Below, piece after piece: positions 40,113 through 46,986 of a DNA stretch of 46,986 bases; within the stretch, counting starts at the first letter, position 1; each line of letters begins with the position of its first letter. Made by a program: the position numbers and the translations under genes. The stretch comes from DASPLX01 sp035627375 (GTDB taxonomy: Bacteria > Pseudomonadota > Gammaproteobacteria > Burkholderiales > Burkholderiaceae_D). The DNA lies in contig DASPLX010000084.1 in NCBI GenBank assembly GCA_035627375.1, positions 1 through 46,986 of the forward strand, read 5' to 3'. The notes under the pieces were generated by a model. That model was not told the DNA's origin, did not search any database, and saw only the letters and a program-made list of their open reading frames with translations.

Positions 40113-41957
40113 ATGCTCCCAGCCCTTCCGTACAGCTTTCCCGCGTCGTCCTATGCCCCCGATGTCCGCGCCAACCATCGCGCCGTCCAAGACTTGATGA
40201 CCGCCTTGGCGCTCGATGTGCTGCTGGTGCCGTCGCACGATCCGTTCCTGACGGCGTACACGCCGATGGAAAACAGCTTGCGCTACGCGGTCTCGGGTTT
40301 CGACGGTTCGGCCGGCAGCGGCGTCTTCGTGCGGCGCGAATTGCTCGACCCCCTGGGTTGCGGCGCCCAGTTCATTCTGTTCGTCGACGGGCGCTACCAT
40401 GTCCAGGCCGAGCGCCAGACCGATGCGACGCTGGTGCAAGTGGAAAAGCTCCCGCTCGGCATCGCTATCTGGGACGGCATCGCCGCCTGGCTCGGTGCGC
40501 GCGCCGCCGCGCGCGTGCGCATCGGCTGGGACCCCTATCGCGTCAGCGTGGCCCAGCGCGTCAAGCTCGATGCGGCACTGGCGACGGCTGGCGTCGAGTG
40601 GGTTGCGCTCGAGCGCCAGGAACTCGAACGCGCCGTCGCCTTGCCCGGCTGGCGGGTCGAGCGTCCGATCAGGGCCTTGCCGGAGAGCGTGACCGGACGC
40701 AGCGTCAGCGCCAACCTGGTGCGCCTGCAGCAGGCCATCGCCGCGCGTCACGGCGCGGCCGCGACCTGTTACGTCACCTGCGCCGCGGACGATATCTGTT
40801 ATCTCCTCAACAGCCGCGGCCATCATCTGCCGAACCTGGCATCGCATCTCGGCTATCTGTTCGTGCTCGGGCGCGAAGCCGCGCTCTACCTGCCGTCGGC
40901 ATGCAGCGCCTGCCCGGTCGAACTCGACGCCGAGCTGCGGGTATTCCGCGACGACCGCGCCGGTTTGCTCGCCTTTCTCGCCGGCTTCGACGTGCGGCAG
41001 GTCTGCTATCGCGCCGAGAGCGTCAACTGCGCATTGCCGCAATGGGCCCGCGAGGCCTGGCCGGCGGCGCGCCACGATAGCGCGTTCGACGCGGTCGATG
41101 CGATGCGCGCCGTCAAGACCGAAGCCGAACTGGCCGCCGTGCGCGCCGCGTTCGCCAGGAGCTCGGCGGCGGTCGCCCAGGCGATGCGCTTCGCCAAGTA
41201 CGGGCAAGCGGGCATGCGCCATTCCGAACGCGATCTCGCCGCAGCGATCGTCGGCGCTTACCGCGAGCAGGGGGCGGTCGCGCTGAGCTTCAACCCGATC
41301 TCCGCGACCGGGGAAACGGCGGCGCTCATGCATTACGGCGACGCCAGCCCGGAGCGCGAATTGCGCGACGGCGACCTGGTGCTGCTCGACAGCGGCGCCT
41401 ACTATGCCGAGGGCTTCGCCACCGATTGCACGCGTACCGTGCTGCGCAACGCGTCCGGCGCGGCGCGTCCGGCGCCGTGGCAGAAGGAGATCTATACTGC
41501 CGTACTCAAGGCTTGCCTCAAGGGCATGATGGCGAGCTATCCCGCGGGGACGATAGGCGCCGACGTCGACCGCCTGGTGCGCGGCTGCGTGCGGGAGCGC
41601 GGCTACGATTACGCCTGCGGAACCGGCCACGGCATCGGCATCCATGTGCACGAAGGCGGCATCAATTTCGGCCCCGCCTCGCCGTTCCTGCTCGCGCCCG
41701 ACATGGTGGTGTCGGTCGAACCCGGCATCTATCTCGAAGGCCGCGGCGGCGTGCGCATCGAAAACGTCATCGTCACCCATCCCGACGCCGACGCGCCGGA
41801 CCGCATCCGCTTCGAGAACATCATTCATGTCGGCTACGACTGGGAATTGATCGATCTCGCGGCGCTGGACCAGGACGAACGCGATTATCTGCGCGATTAC
41901 GAGCGCGCATGCCGGGCGCGCGGCACGGCCGTCACCCCCTGTCCCTTGCTCGATTGA
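40113..41957 (+). CDS. M24B metallopeptidase, Xaa-Pro aminopeptidase
   Basis: Cytoplasmic di-metal aminopeptidase of 614 residues, the long form with two creatinase-like N-terminal domains. Metal ligands in the C-terminal pita-bread domain are seen: LLDSGAYYAEGFATDCTRTV (two Asp), GTGHGIGIHVHEGG (His), VSVEPGIYLEGRGG (Glu) and RIENVIV (Glu). It removes N-terminal residues before proline. The ATG at 40113 has AAAGGA 8 nt upstream. Divergent from the XRE-cupin regulator, which may respond to amino acids or peptides. Confidence 0.95.
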   Translation: MLPALPYSFPASSYAPDVRANHRAVQDLMTALALDVLLVPSHDPFLTAYTPMENSLRYAVSGFDGSAGSGVFVRRELLDPLGCGAQFILFVDGRYHVQAERQTDATLVQVEKLPLGIAIWDGIAAWLGARAAARVRIGWDPYRVSVAQRVKLDAALATAGVEWVALERQELERAVALPGWRVERPIRALPESVTGRSVSANLVRLQQAIAARHGAAATCYVTCAADDICYLLNSRGHHLPNLASHLGYLFVLGREAALYLPSACSACPVELDAELRVFRDDRAGLLAFLAGFDVRQVCYRAESVNCALPQWAREAWPAARHDSAFDAVDAMRAVKTEAELAAVRAAFARSSAAVAQAMRFAKYGQAGMRHSERDLAAAIVGAYREQGAVALSFNPISATGETAALMHYGDASPERELRDGDLVLLDSGAYYAEGFATDCTRTVLRNASGAARPAPWQKEIYTAVLKACLKGMMASYPAGTIGADVDRLVRGCVRERGYDYACGTGHGIGIHVHEGGINFGPASPFLLAPDMVVSVEPGIYLEGRGGVRIENVIVTHPDADAPDRIRFENIIHVGYDWELIDLAALDQDERDYLRDYERACRARGTAVTPCPLLD

Positions 41958-42006
41958 ACATGACAGTAGAATCTGGATTCCTTCCAACCGTTGCCGCAGG
42001 ACGACC

Positions 42007-42570
42007 ATGCCATTTCCAGCCTTGCCCACGATAGAAACCGAACGGCTGCTGTTGCGCGCCGTCGAGGAAAGGGATTTGCCCGACTTGCTCGCCATCCATG
42101 GCGACGACGAGGTCACGCGTTACTTATCGATCGCTACCTGGACCGGTGAAGCCGACGCGCGCGCCTGGTTCGAGCGCGTCGACGGCCGCAACAAGGAAGG
42201 CAGCGGCATGTTGTTCGCCATCGTCGAACGCGGCACCGGCATCGTGGCCGGCACCTGCGTGCTGTTCCGCCTCGAGGAGGAAAGCATGCGCGCCGAGGTC
42301 GGCTACGCGCTCGGCAAGGCGCATCGGGGACGCGGCTACCTGCAAGAGGCGATGACGGCGCTGATCGACTATGCCTTCGAGGAATTGTCGCTGCGGCGGT
42401 TGGAAGCCGAAGCCGATCCGCGCAACTTGGTCTCCGACCGCGCGCTGCGGCGCCTCGGCTTCACGCGCGAAGGCTTGCTGCGCAAGCGCTGGATCATGAA
42501 GGGCGAAGTCGTGGATTCCCATGTCTATGGCTTGCTGCGCGAGGAATGGCCGGCTCGCGCGACCACTTGA
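42007..42570 (+). CDS. RimJ/RimL-type GNAT acetyltransferase
   Basis: Protein of 187 residues: ETERLLLRAVEERDLPDLLAI, VGYALGKAHRGRGYLQEAM and a terminal RRLGFTREGLLRKRW. It starts 49 bp after the aminopeptidase and is followed 29 bp later by another GNAT gene, forming a tandem pair of different sequence. Substrate unknown. Confidence 0.88.
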   Translation: MPFPALPTIETERLLLRAVEERDLPDLLAIHGDDEVTRYLSIATWTGEADARAWFERVDGRNKEGSGMLFAIVERGTGIVAGTCVLFRLEEESMRAEVGYALGKAHRGRGYLQEAMTALIDYAFEELSLRRLEAEADPRNLVSDRALRRLGFTREGLLRKRWIMKGEVVDSHVYGLLREEWPARATT

Positions 42571-42599
42571 TTTCCATTCCGTATCCCGGGGAGCCGCAC

Positions 42600-43115
42600 A
42601 TGAAAATTCTCGACACCGAACGCCTCAGCCTACGCCTGCTGCGGGCCGACGACGCGCCGTTCGTTCTCGAACTCTTGAACGAGCCGTCCTGGAAACGCTT
42701 CATCGGCGATCGCGGCATCCGTACCGTGGAGGGCGCGCGCGACTACATCGTCGACGGGCCGCTGGCGATGCAGGAGCGCCACGGCTTCAGCCTTTATCTG
42801 ACGGAGCTGAAGGAAGACCGCACGCCGCTCGGCATGTGCGGCCTGATCAAGCGCGACACCCTGGATGACGTCGATATCGGTTTCGCGTTCCTGGCCAGGC
42901 ATTGGGGCCGGGGTTATGCCTACGAAGCCGCGGCCGCCGTGATGGATTACGGCCGGCACACGCTCGGCCTGGAGCGCATCGTCGCTATCGTCTCGCCCGG
43001 CAACGAGCGTTCGATCAAGCTGCTCGAGAGCCTCGGCCTGCGCTACCAAGACCGGATCCGGATGAAGGACGGCGAAGGCGACACCTGTCTTTACGTGCGC
43101 GACTTCGCCGCTTGA
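42600..43115 (+). CDS. RimJ/RimL-type GNAT acetyltransferase
   Basis: Protein of 171 residues: LDTERLSLRLLRADDAPFVLEL, DIGFAFLARHWGRGYAYEAA and SPGNERSIKLLESLGLRYQD. The ATG at 42600 follows CGGGGAG. Second of a tandem pair with the gene at 42007, more like each other in layout than in sequence. Substrate unknown. Confidence 0.88.
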   Translation: MKILDTERLSLRLLRADDAPFVLELLNEPSWKRFIGDRGIRTVEGARDYIVDGPLAMQERHGFSLYLTELKEDRTPLGMCGLIKRDTLDDVDIGFAFLARHWGRGYAYEAAAAVMDYGRHTLGLERIVAIVSPGNERSIKLLESLGLRYQDRIRMKDGEGDTCLYVRDFAA

Positions 43116-43201
43116 CGCGATCCGCATTCTCCTCCCGGCGCACCGTCCGGCGCCGGCTCCCATACGTGCCGGCAATTGTCCCGGCGCCGCCAGCCGGTGC
43201 C

Positions 43202-43468
43202 TCATTCGCCGGCTTTCTTGCGTTCGAGCTGCTTCTCGAACGCCGCATCGAGCTTGCTGACCCTGACTTTCTTCTGCGGCCCGGTCTTGTTCGCGAACTC
43301 GACGAATTCCTCGAGCGTCAGGTCGGGGCTGATCTTTTCCGGCGCGGCGCCGCTCGCGGCGCGCAGCAAATAGAAAAAGCCGGCCGCGGTCATGCCGAGC
43401 GAATAGCGAAATTCCGGATCGCGGGCATTCAGGCGGGCAACGGCGGCGCTGGCTTTGGTCGATCTCAT
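43202..43468 (-). CDS. Small conserved-type hypothetical protein
   Basis: Charged protein of 88 residues, no signal peptide: a RSTKASAAVARLN start, a hydrophobic patch GMTAAGFFYLLRAASG and a Lys-rich end. The ATG at 43468 is chosen because the upstream frame overlaps the DUF2288 gene and has no coding features. Family not recognised. It is divergent from DUF2288 with about 93 bp between starts. Confidence 0.6.
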   Translation of the reverse strand: MRSTKASAAVARLNARDPEFRYSLGMTAAGFFYLLRAASGAAPEKISPDLTLEEFVEFANKTGPQKKVRVSKLDAAFEKQLERKKAGE

Positions 43469-43561
43469 CGGCGGGCTCGAGGGACTGGAATCGCTCCAAT
43501 GATCGCGCAAAATCCGAAATCTGATAAGCTGCCGCGCTGTTCCTTTCTTTTCCGGCAAGCC

Positions 43562-43903
43562 ATGTCGAATCCTTCTTCCTCCGACCCGCAATACGCGTCC
43601 TTGTACGCGAAACTCAATCTCGAGACCGCGCGCTTGCCATGGACCGAATTGTTGCGCCATTACGCCGGCGGCAACGTGATCGTCGTCAGCGACGGGCTCG
43701 ACTTGATCGAAGTCGCCGCGCGCATGGCGAACGACGACAAGGACATGGTCGCGCAATGGCTGGCCGGCGGCGGCATCGCAAAGGTCAACGACGACCAGGC
43801 CAAGGCCTGGCTCGAGGCCGATTTGTCGCTGTGGGCGGTCGTGGTCAAGCCCTGGGTGCTGGTGCAGCAGCGCAAGGAAGCGCGGAAGGGCAGCGTGCAT
43901 TGA
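43562..43903 (+). CDS. DUF2288 family protein
   Basis: Cytoplasmic protein of 113 residues matching DUF2288: LYAKLNLETARLPWTELLRHYA, VVSDGLDLIEVAARM and WAVVVKPWVLVQQRKE. Function unknown. Its stop overlaps the slyX start by one base (TGATG), so the two are translated together. Confidence 0.88.
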   Translation: MSNPSSSDPQYASLYAKLNLETARLPWTELLRHYAGGNVIVVSDGLDLIEVAARMANDDKDMVAQWLAGGGIAKVNDDQAKAWLEADLSLWAVVVKPWVLVQQRKEARKGSVH

Positions 43904-44109
43904 TGAGCGACGAACGCCTGATCGACCTGGAAATCAAGATCGCGCACCAGGACCACCTGCTCGATGTATTGAACAAGACCGTCTACGAACAACAGAAAAA
44001 AATCGACGATCTCGAAAGACTGTGCACGGAACTCGCGCGTCGGCTCAAGGACATCGCCAGCAACGCCAACGAGCGCATGCCGGCCAACGAAAAGCCGCCG
44101 CATTATTGA
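43903..44109 (+). CDS. slyX: SlyX family protein
   Basis: Coiled-coil protein of 68 residues: RLIDLEIKIAHQDHLLDVLN, then VYEQQKKIDDLERLCTELAR and a Pro-rich end. Function of SlyX is not established. Coupled to DUF2288. Confidence 0.85.
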   Translation: MSDERLIDLEIKIAHQDHLLDVLNKTVYEQQKKIDDLERLCTELARRLKDIASNANERMPANEKPPHY

Positions 44110-44135
44110 CGTATCGCCGATCGCCGCGTGCGCGT

Positions 44136-44152
44136 GGCAAAAATGTTTTGCC
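44136..44152. terminator. Hairpin between slyX and the porin gene
   Basis: GGCAAAA-ATG-TTTTGCC, a 7-bp perfect dyad 27 bp after the slyX stop. It may be a weak terminator or an operator for the porin gene, which starts 101 bp further on. Confidence 0.4.
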
Positions 44153-44252
44153 GAAGTCACCAGCCTGTAACGATGGCCTCCTAGAATTTCCCGCGGTTGT
44201 ATTTGCTTCTAGGAAAGCCCTTCTTCGTTCACTACTTGAAAGACTTCGCATA

Positions 44253-45260
44253 ATGGAAAAATCGATTCTTGCGCTCGCCCTCGCCGGCGCAGCCACGGGC
44301 GCCGCTTTCGCGCAGACCAATGTCACGATCTACGGCGTCGCCGACGCCGGCATCCACCGCAAGGATGACGGCACCGCCAGCGTCACCGCTCTCGAGAGCG
44401 GCCTGCAGTCCGGCAGCCGCATCGGCTTTCGCGGCACGGAAGATCTCGGCGGCGGCCTGTCGGCAGTCTTCACGCTGGAGAACGGCTTTACCATGAACGA
44501 CGGCAAGCCTGGCCAGGGCGGCCGCCTGTTCGGCCGCCAAGCCTTCGTCGGTTTGAACGGCGGTTTCGGTTCCCTCAAGCTCGGCCGCACCTACAATCCG
44601 ATCCGTCCGGCGCTCGAATCGATCGACCCGTTCGGCCTCGGCCTCGCCGGCAACATCGCCAAGGTGTTCAAGGCTTACGACGAGCGCGCCGACAACACCA
44701 TCAACTACACGACACCCAGCATGAGCGGCTTCACCGGCCAGCTCGCCTATTCCTTCGGCAATCTCGCCGGCGGCAGTTCGCTCGGCCGCCAGATCGGCGC
44801 TTCGCTGGCCTATGCCGGCGGCCCGGTGACGGGCGTACTCGCTTATCACAGCCAGAACCTGCTGACCGTCGCCAATGCCGACAATGGCAATGCCAGGAGC
44901 ACGCTGCTGGGCGGCACCTGGAATCTCGGCAGGCTCAAGGCGCATGCCGCTTATGCCCTGAATAAGGGCGACAGCGCCGCCGGCGCGAAGAACGCCGATT
45001 CGCGCGATGCGATGATCGGCCTGTCCGCACCGGTCGGCAAGGGCAGCTTCCTGGCGTCCTATGTCCGCCGCAGCGACAAGCTGGTTGCCAACCGCGATAC
45101 GACGCAATGGGCGCTCGGCTATACCCACGACTTGTCCAAGCGCACCAACCTGTACACCTCCTACGCCCGCATCGACAACGAAGCCGCGGCGACGCTCGGC
45201 GGCGCGGCCGCCGGCAAGGATCCGTCCAGCCTGAACTTCGGCATCCGCCACAAGTTCTGA
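44253..45260 (+). CDS. Outer-membrane porin, Neisseria/Burkholderia type (Porin_4)
   Basis: Outer-membrane trimeric beta-barrel for passive solute entry, 335 residues. Signal peptide of 20 residues (ALALAGAATGAAFAQ), then VTIYGVADAGI, GSRIGFRGTEDLGGGLSAVF, GRQAFVGLNGGFGSLKLGR and the terminal GIRHKF, with the C-terminal Phe that directs BAM insertion. Shorter than many burkholderial porins (about 350-390). A long leader (143 bp after slyX) suggests its own promoter. Confidence 0.93.
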   Translation: MEKSILALALAGAATGAAFAQTNVTIYGVADAGIHRKDDGTASVTALESGLQSGSRIGFRGTEDLGGGLSAVFTLENGFTMNDGKPGQGGRLFGRQAFVGLNGGFGSLKLGRTYNPIRPALESIDPFGLGLAGNIAKVFKAYDERADNTINYTTPSMSGFTGQLAYSFGNLAGGSSLGRQIGASLAYAGGPVTGVLAYHSQNLLTVANADNGNARSTLLGGTWNLGRLKAHAAYALNKGDSAAGAKNADSRDAMIGLSAPVGKGSFLASYVRRSDKLVANRDTTQWALGYTHDLSKRTNLYTSYARIDNEAAATLGGAAAGKDPSSLNFGIRHKF

Positions 45261-45268
45261 TGCGGAGC

Positions 45269-45306
45269 GCGGCGAAGCCCGATCCGCAGCCGGGTCGCTT
45301 CGCCGC
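45269..45306 (+). terminator. Terminator-like hairpin after the porin gene
   Basis: GCGGCGAAGC (45269-45278) pairs with GCTTCGCCGC (45297-45306), with further pairing inside. It begins 8 bp after the porin stop. A short CTTT tract follows, not a full T-run. Confidence 0.55.
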
Positions 45307-45446
45307 CGCGAGAGGGCCAACCTTTCCGGCATGAAAGCGCCTGAACTTATATTGTCTCGGGCGGGTCAAGATTAGATGACGGACCGACGGGTGCGTGATG
45401 CACCCCGGCGTTGTCCGATTTGTCCCCTTTTCGTAAAGGAGTTGCC

Positions 45447-45932
45447 ATGCTGCAGCGACACAAGATATTGCTTGGGTCGGCGATCATGACGCTCGCGCAA
45501 TTGACCCATGCCCAGACATCCTCTCCACTAGCGCCGCCGGAACCGCCGATGCCGCCGCCACCGCCATCGGCGCCGCCCGATCCGGCGGCGTTGCCGCAAG
45601 CGGTCCCGCCCGATATGCCGCCCGTGCCTCCGGCCCCGCCGGTCGCGCCAGGGACACCGCACCGGCCGATGCCGGCGCCCGGAACGAGCGCCGTGCCCGA
45701 GCATTCCGTGACGATCGAACGGCGCGCGCAAACGGAAACGGAAAAAGATCCGTATATCCAGCGCCGCGAGGCGCGCGCGCAGGCTCGCGCCGAATACTTG
45801 GCACGCAGGCAGGAAGCCAGGGAAGAATACCGCGAGGCACGTCGCCAAGCCGACGAGCGTTTCGCCTTGGCACGGCAGGCGGACGATAGCCAGACCCTGC
45901 GCGGCGAAGCGGCAAGCAGCTCCGGCCAGTAA
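45447..45932 (+). CDS. Secreted proline-rich protein with charged coiled-coil tail
   Basis: Protein of 161 residues. A signal peptide ends near LTHAQ. Residues about 25-80 are dominated by proline (PPEPPMPPPPPSAPPDP) and should form an extended polyproline rod. Residues about 88-150 are rich in Arg, Glu, Ala and Gln (RREARAQARAEYLARRQEA) and look helical or coiled-coil. AAGGAG lies 7 bp before the ATG. No family recognised. It lies convergent to a class A penicillin-binding protein, so an envelope role is possible but unproven. Confidence 0.7.
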   Translation: MLQRHKILLGSAIMTLAQLTHAQTSSPLAPPEPPMPPPPPSAPPDPAALPQAVPPDMPPVPPAPPVAPGTPHRPMPAPGTSAVPEHSVTIERRAQTETEKDPYIQRREARAQARAEYLARRQEAREEYREARRQADERFALARQADDSQTLRGEAASSSGQ

Positions 45933-45968
45933 GCCGGAGCGGACCCAAAATGAACTCGAAGCGCAGGG

Positions 45969-45991
45969 AAGGGCGGCCCTGAGCCGCCCTT
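45969..45991. terminator. Bidirectional terminator-like hairpin
   Basis: AAGGGCGGC (45969-45977) and GCCGCCCTT (45983-45991) with a 5-nt loop, between the convergent proline-rich gene and the penicillin-binding protein gene. Confidence 0.65.
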
Positions 45992-46004
45992 CGCGCTGGC
46001 AGTG

Positions 46005-46986
46005 TCAATTACGGTCGGGTTCCCATAGCGTATTGCGCTCCCAGCCGCTGCCGCGTGCGGGTTCGCTCGGCGGCGGCGCGGGCGGCGGCAGCGGCGCTCC
46101 GGGAGCAATGATGATGCGGCTGCCGTCGCCGCGCGTGATGACGCCGGTGCCGGATGGCAGCTTGTCCAGGCTGCCGCTGTCGCCTTCGCTGAGCGGCAGC
46201 GGTTCTTCATGAGAGACCAGCATTTCCATTCCCGCCCGTTGCGGGGCGGGGAAGCGGGCATTCGCGTCGATCAGTTTCGCTTTCAGCGTGTCGCGAAAGA
46301 AATCGCCGACCACCAGCGCCGCATTGTGGCCGCCCTGGCCCCAATAGGCGCTGCGCATCGTCACGCGCGCGTCGTTGAAGCCGACCCAGGCGCCCGCGAC
46401 AAGGTTCGGATGCATGAGGATGAACCAGCCGTCGGTGTTGTTTTGCGTGGTGCCGCTCTTGCCGGCGATGTCGGCCAGGATGCCGAAACGCGTCTTGATC
46501 ACCGTGCCGGTCCCGCGTTCGACCACGCCGCGCATCATGTCGATCAGTTCGACCGCGGAATCCTCGGTCATCACGCGCCGGCCCTCGTTTTCGAACTCGG
46601 CCAGCAGGCGTCCGGCGCGGTCGGTGATGCGCTTGACGAACAACGGCCGGCGGTATTTGCCGACGGTGGCGATGGTGGAGTAGGCGGACGCCATCTCCAG
46701 CAGCGTGACCGGACTGGTGCCGAGCGCGAGCGAGGGCACGGCGTCGAGCCGGCTGCGGTCGATGCCGAGCGCTTGCGCGAGCTGGATGATGTTTTGCAGG
46801 CCGGCATCCTGCATCACCTGCGCGGTGATCGTATTCTTCGAGTAAACGAGGCCGTCGCGCAAGGTCATGTGCTGGAGGCTCGGCCCGGACATGTCGGTCG
46901 GTTTCCACAGGCTGCCGTCGGGCGCGCGGATTTCGACGATGCGGTCGAGATAGGCGTGATCGGGGCTGAGCCCTTGCTCGAGCGCG
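46005..46986 (-). CDS. Class A penicillin-binding protein, C-terminal part (cut by window edge)
   Basis: About 327 C-terminal residues of a bifunctional peptidoglycan synthase; the glycosyltransferase domain and the SxxK serine lie off the edge. The transpeptidase domain shows SKN in LVYSKNT, then LGTSPVTLLEMASAYSTIA and KSGTT (in place of the commoner KTGTT) in AGKSGTTQNNTDGWF. After the domain is a Pro-rich tail ending at WEPDRN. PBP1A (mrcA/ponA) is the likely identity; PbpC-like is less likely because of the sequence around SKN. It would cross-link peptidoglycan in the periplasm. Confidence 0.88.
   Translation of the reverse strand, partial: ALEQGLSPDHAYLDRIVEIRAPDGSLWKPTDMSGPSLQHMTLRDGLVYSKNTITAQVMQDAGLQNIIQLAQALGIDRSRLDAVPSLALGTSPVTLLEMASAYSTIATVGKYRRPLFVKRITDRAGRLLAEFENEGRRVMTEDSAVELIDMMRGVVERGTGTVIKTRFGILADIAGKSGTTQNNTDGWFILMHPNLVAGAWVGFNDARVTMRSAYWGQGGHNAALVVGDFFRDTLKAKLIDANARFPAPQRAGMEMLVSHEEPLPLSEGDSGSLDKLPSGTGVITRGDGSRIIIAPGAPLPPPAPPPSEPARGSGWERNTLWEPDRN

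Noticed and set aside
39909..42116. Long antisense open frame opposite the aminopeptidase
   Set aside because: Same GC artefact; no recognisable domain and it crosses the AT-rich operator.
44130..44155. Sigma-54 promoter upstream of the porin
   Set aside because: TGGCA...TTGC is present but the GG-to-GC spacing is two bases too long; the sequence is better explained as a hairpin.
1..46986. tRNA, rRNA, CRISPR arrays, insertion sequences, prophage or defence genes
   Set aside because: Scanned for cloverleaf-like sequences, regularly spaced repeats, transposase, integrase and restriction or toxin motifs; none was convincing.

Overview
The window looks like chromosomal DNA of a GC-rich betaproteobacterium of the order Burkholderiales, most likely Oxalobacteraceae (Massilia, Noviherbaspirillum, Herbaspirillum or Janthinobacterium type). 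The evidence is the hemE-priA neighbourhood, a Neisseria/Burkholderia-type trimeric porin ending in Phe, a DUF2288-slyX pair, strong GC at third codon positions and dense signalling genes. No rRNA, tRNA, CRISPR array, transposase, integrase or phage gene was recognised. This is housekeeping plus regulatory chromosome, not a mobile island.

Layout. 1-5707: glpD, an orphan periplasmic binding protein, and a two-gene unit of a sugar-type periplasmic binding protein with a membrane GGEEF diguanylate cyclase. 5891-9754: hemE and priA, separated by about 740 bp of AT-rich DNA with several DnaA-box sequences in a diverged tandem duplication of period 408 bp; this is a candidate replication origin or DnaA-binding locus. 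9828-15106: two more orphan solute-binding proteins, acetyltransferases, two divergent stress-type proteins, a DUF1857 protein and a probably broken small gene. 15293-25227: a signalling block with a PAS histidine kinase, a secreted subtilase behind a perfect FNR-type box, and a six-gene, mostly overlapping operon on the minus strand (EAL-REC-PAS, small protein, HDOD, PAS histidine kinase, REC plus degenerate HD-GYP, stand-alone REC). 25704-34676: a DUF2141-carotenoid oxygenase pair, a TfoX-N protein, an EthD-like protein, Rep helicase, an atypical SDR divergent from a LysR regulator, and a GNAT/GFA/GST cluster. 34706-38952: a MASE4-type hybrid histidine kinase overlapping an intact REC-HD-GYP phosphodiesterase. 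39207-46986: an XRE-cupin regulator divergent from an M24 aminopeptidase across an AT-rich palindromic region, two acetyltransferases, DUF2288, slyX, a porin, a proline-rich secreted protein and the 3' part of a class A penicillin-binding protein.

The strongest theme is cyclic-di-GMP and phosphorelay signalling: three separate loci (2721-5707, 18920-25227, 34706-38952) hold a cyclase, an EAL enzyme, one intact and one degenerate HD-GYP protein and three histidine kinases, with a fourth kinase at 15293. The most unusual structures are the duplicated DnaA-box region between hemE and priA and the six-gene operon facing the FNR-box subtilase. All functional assignments come from reading motifs in the sequence; no database search was run.
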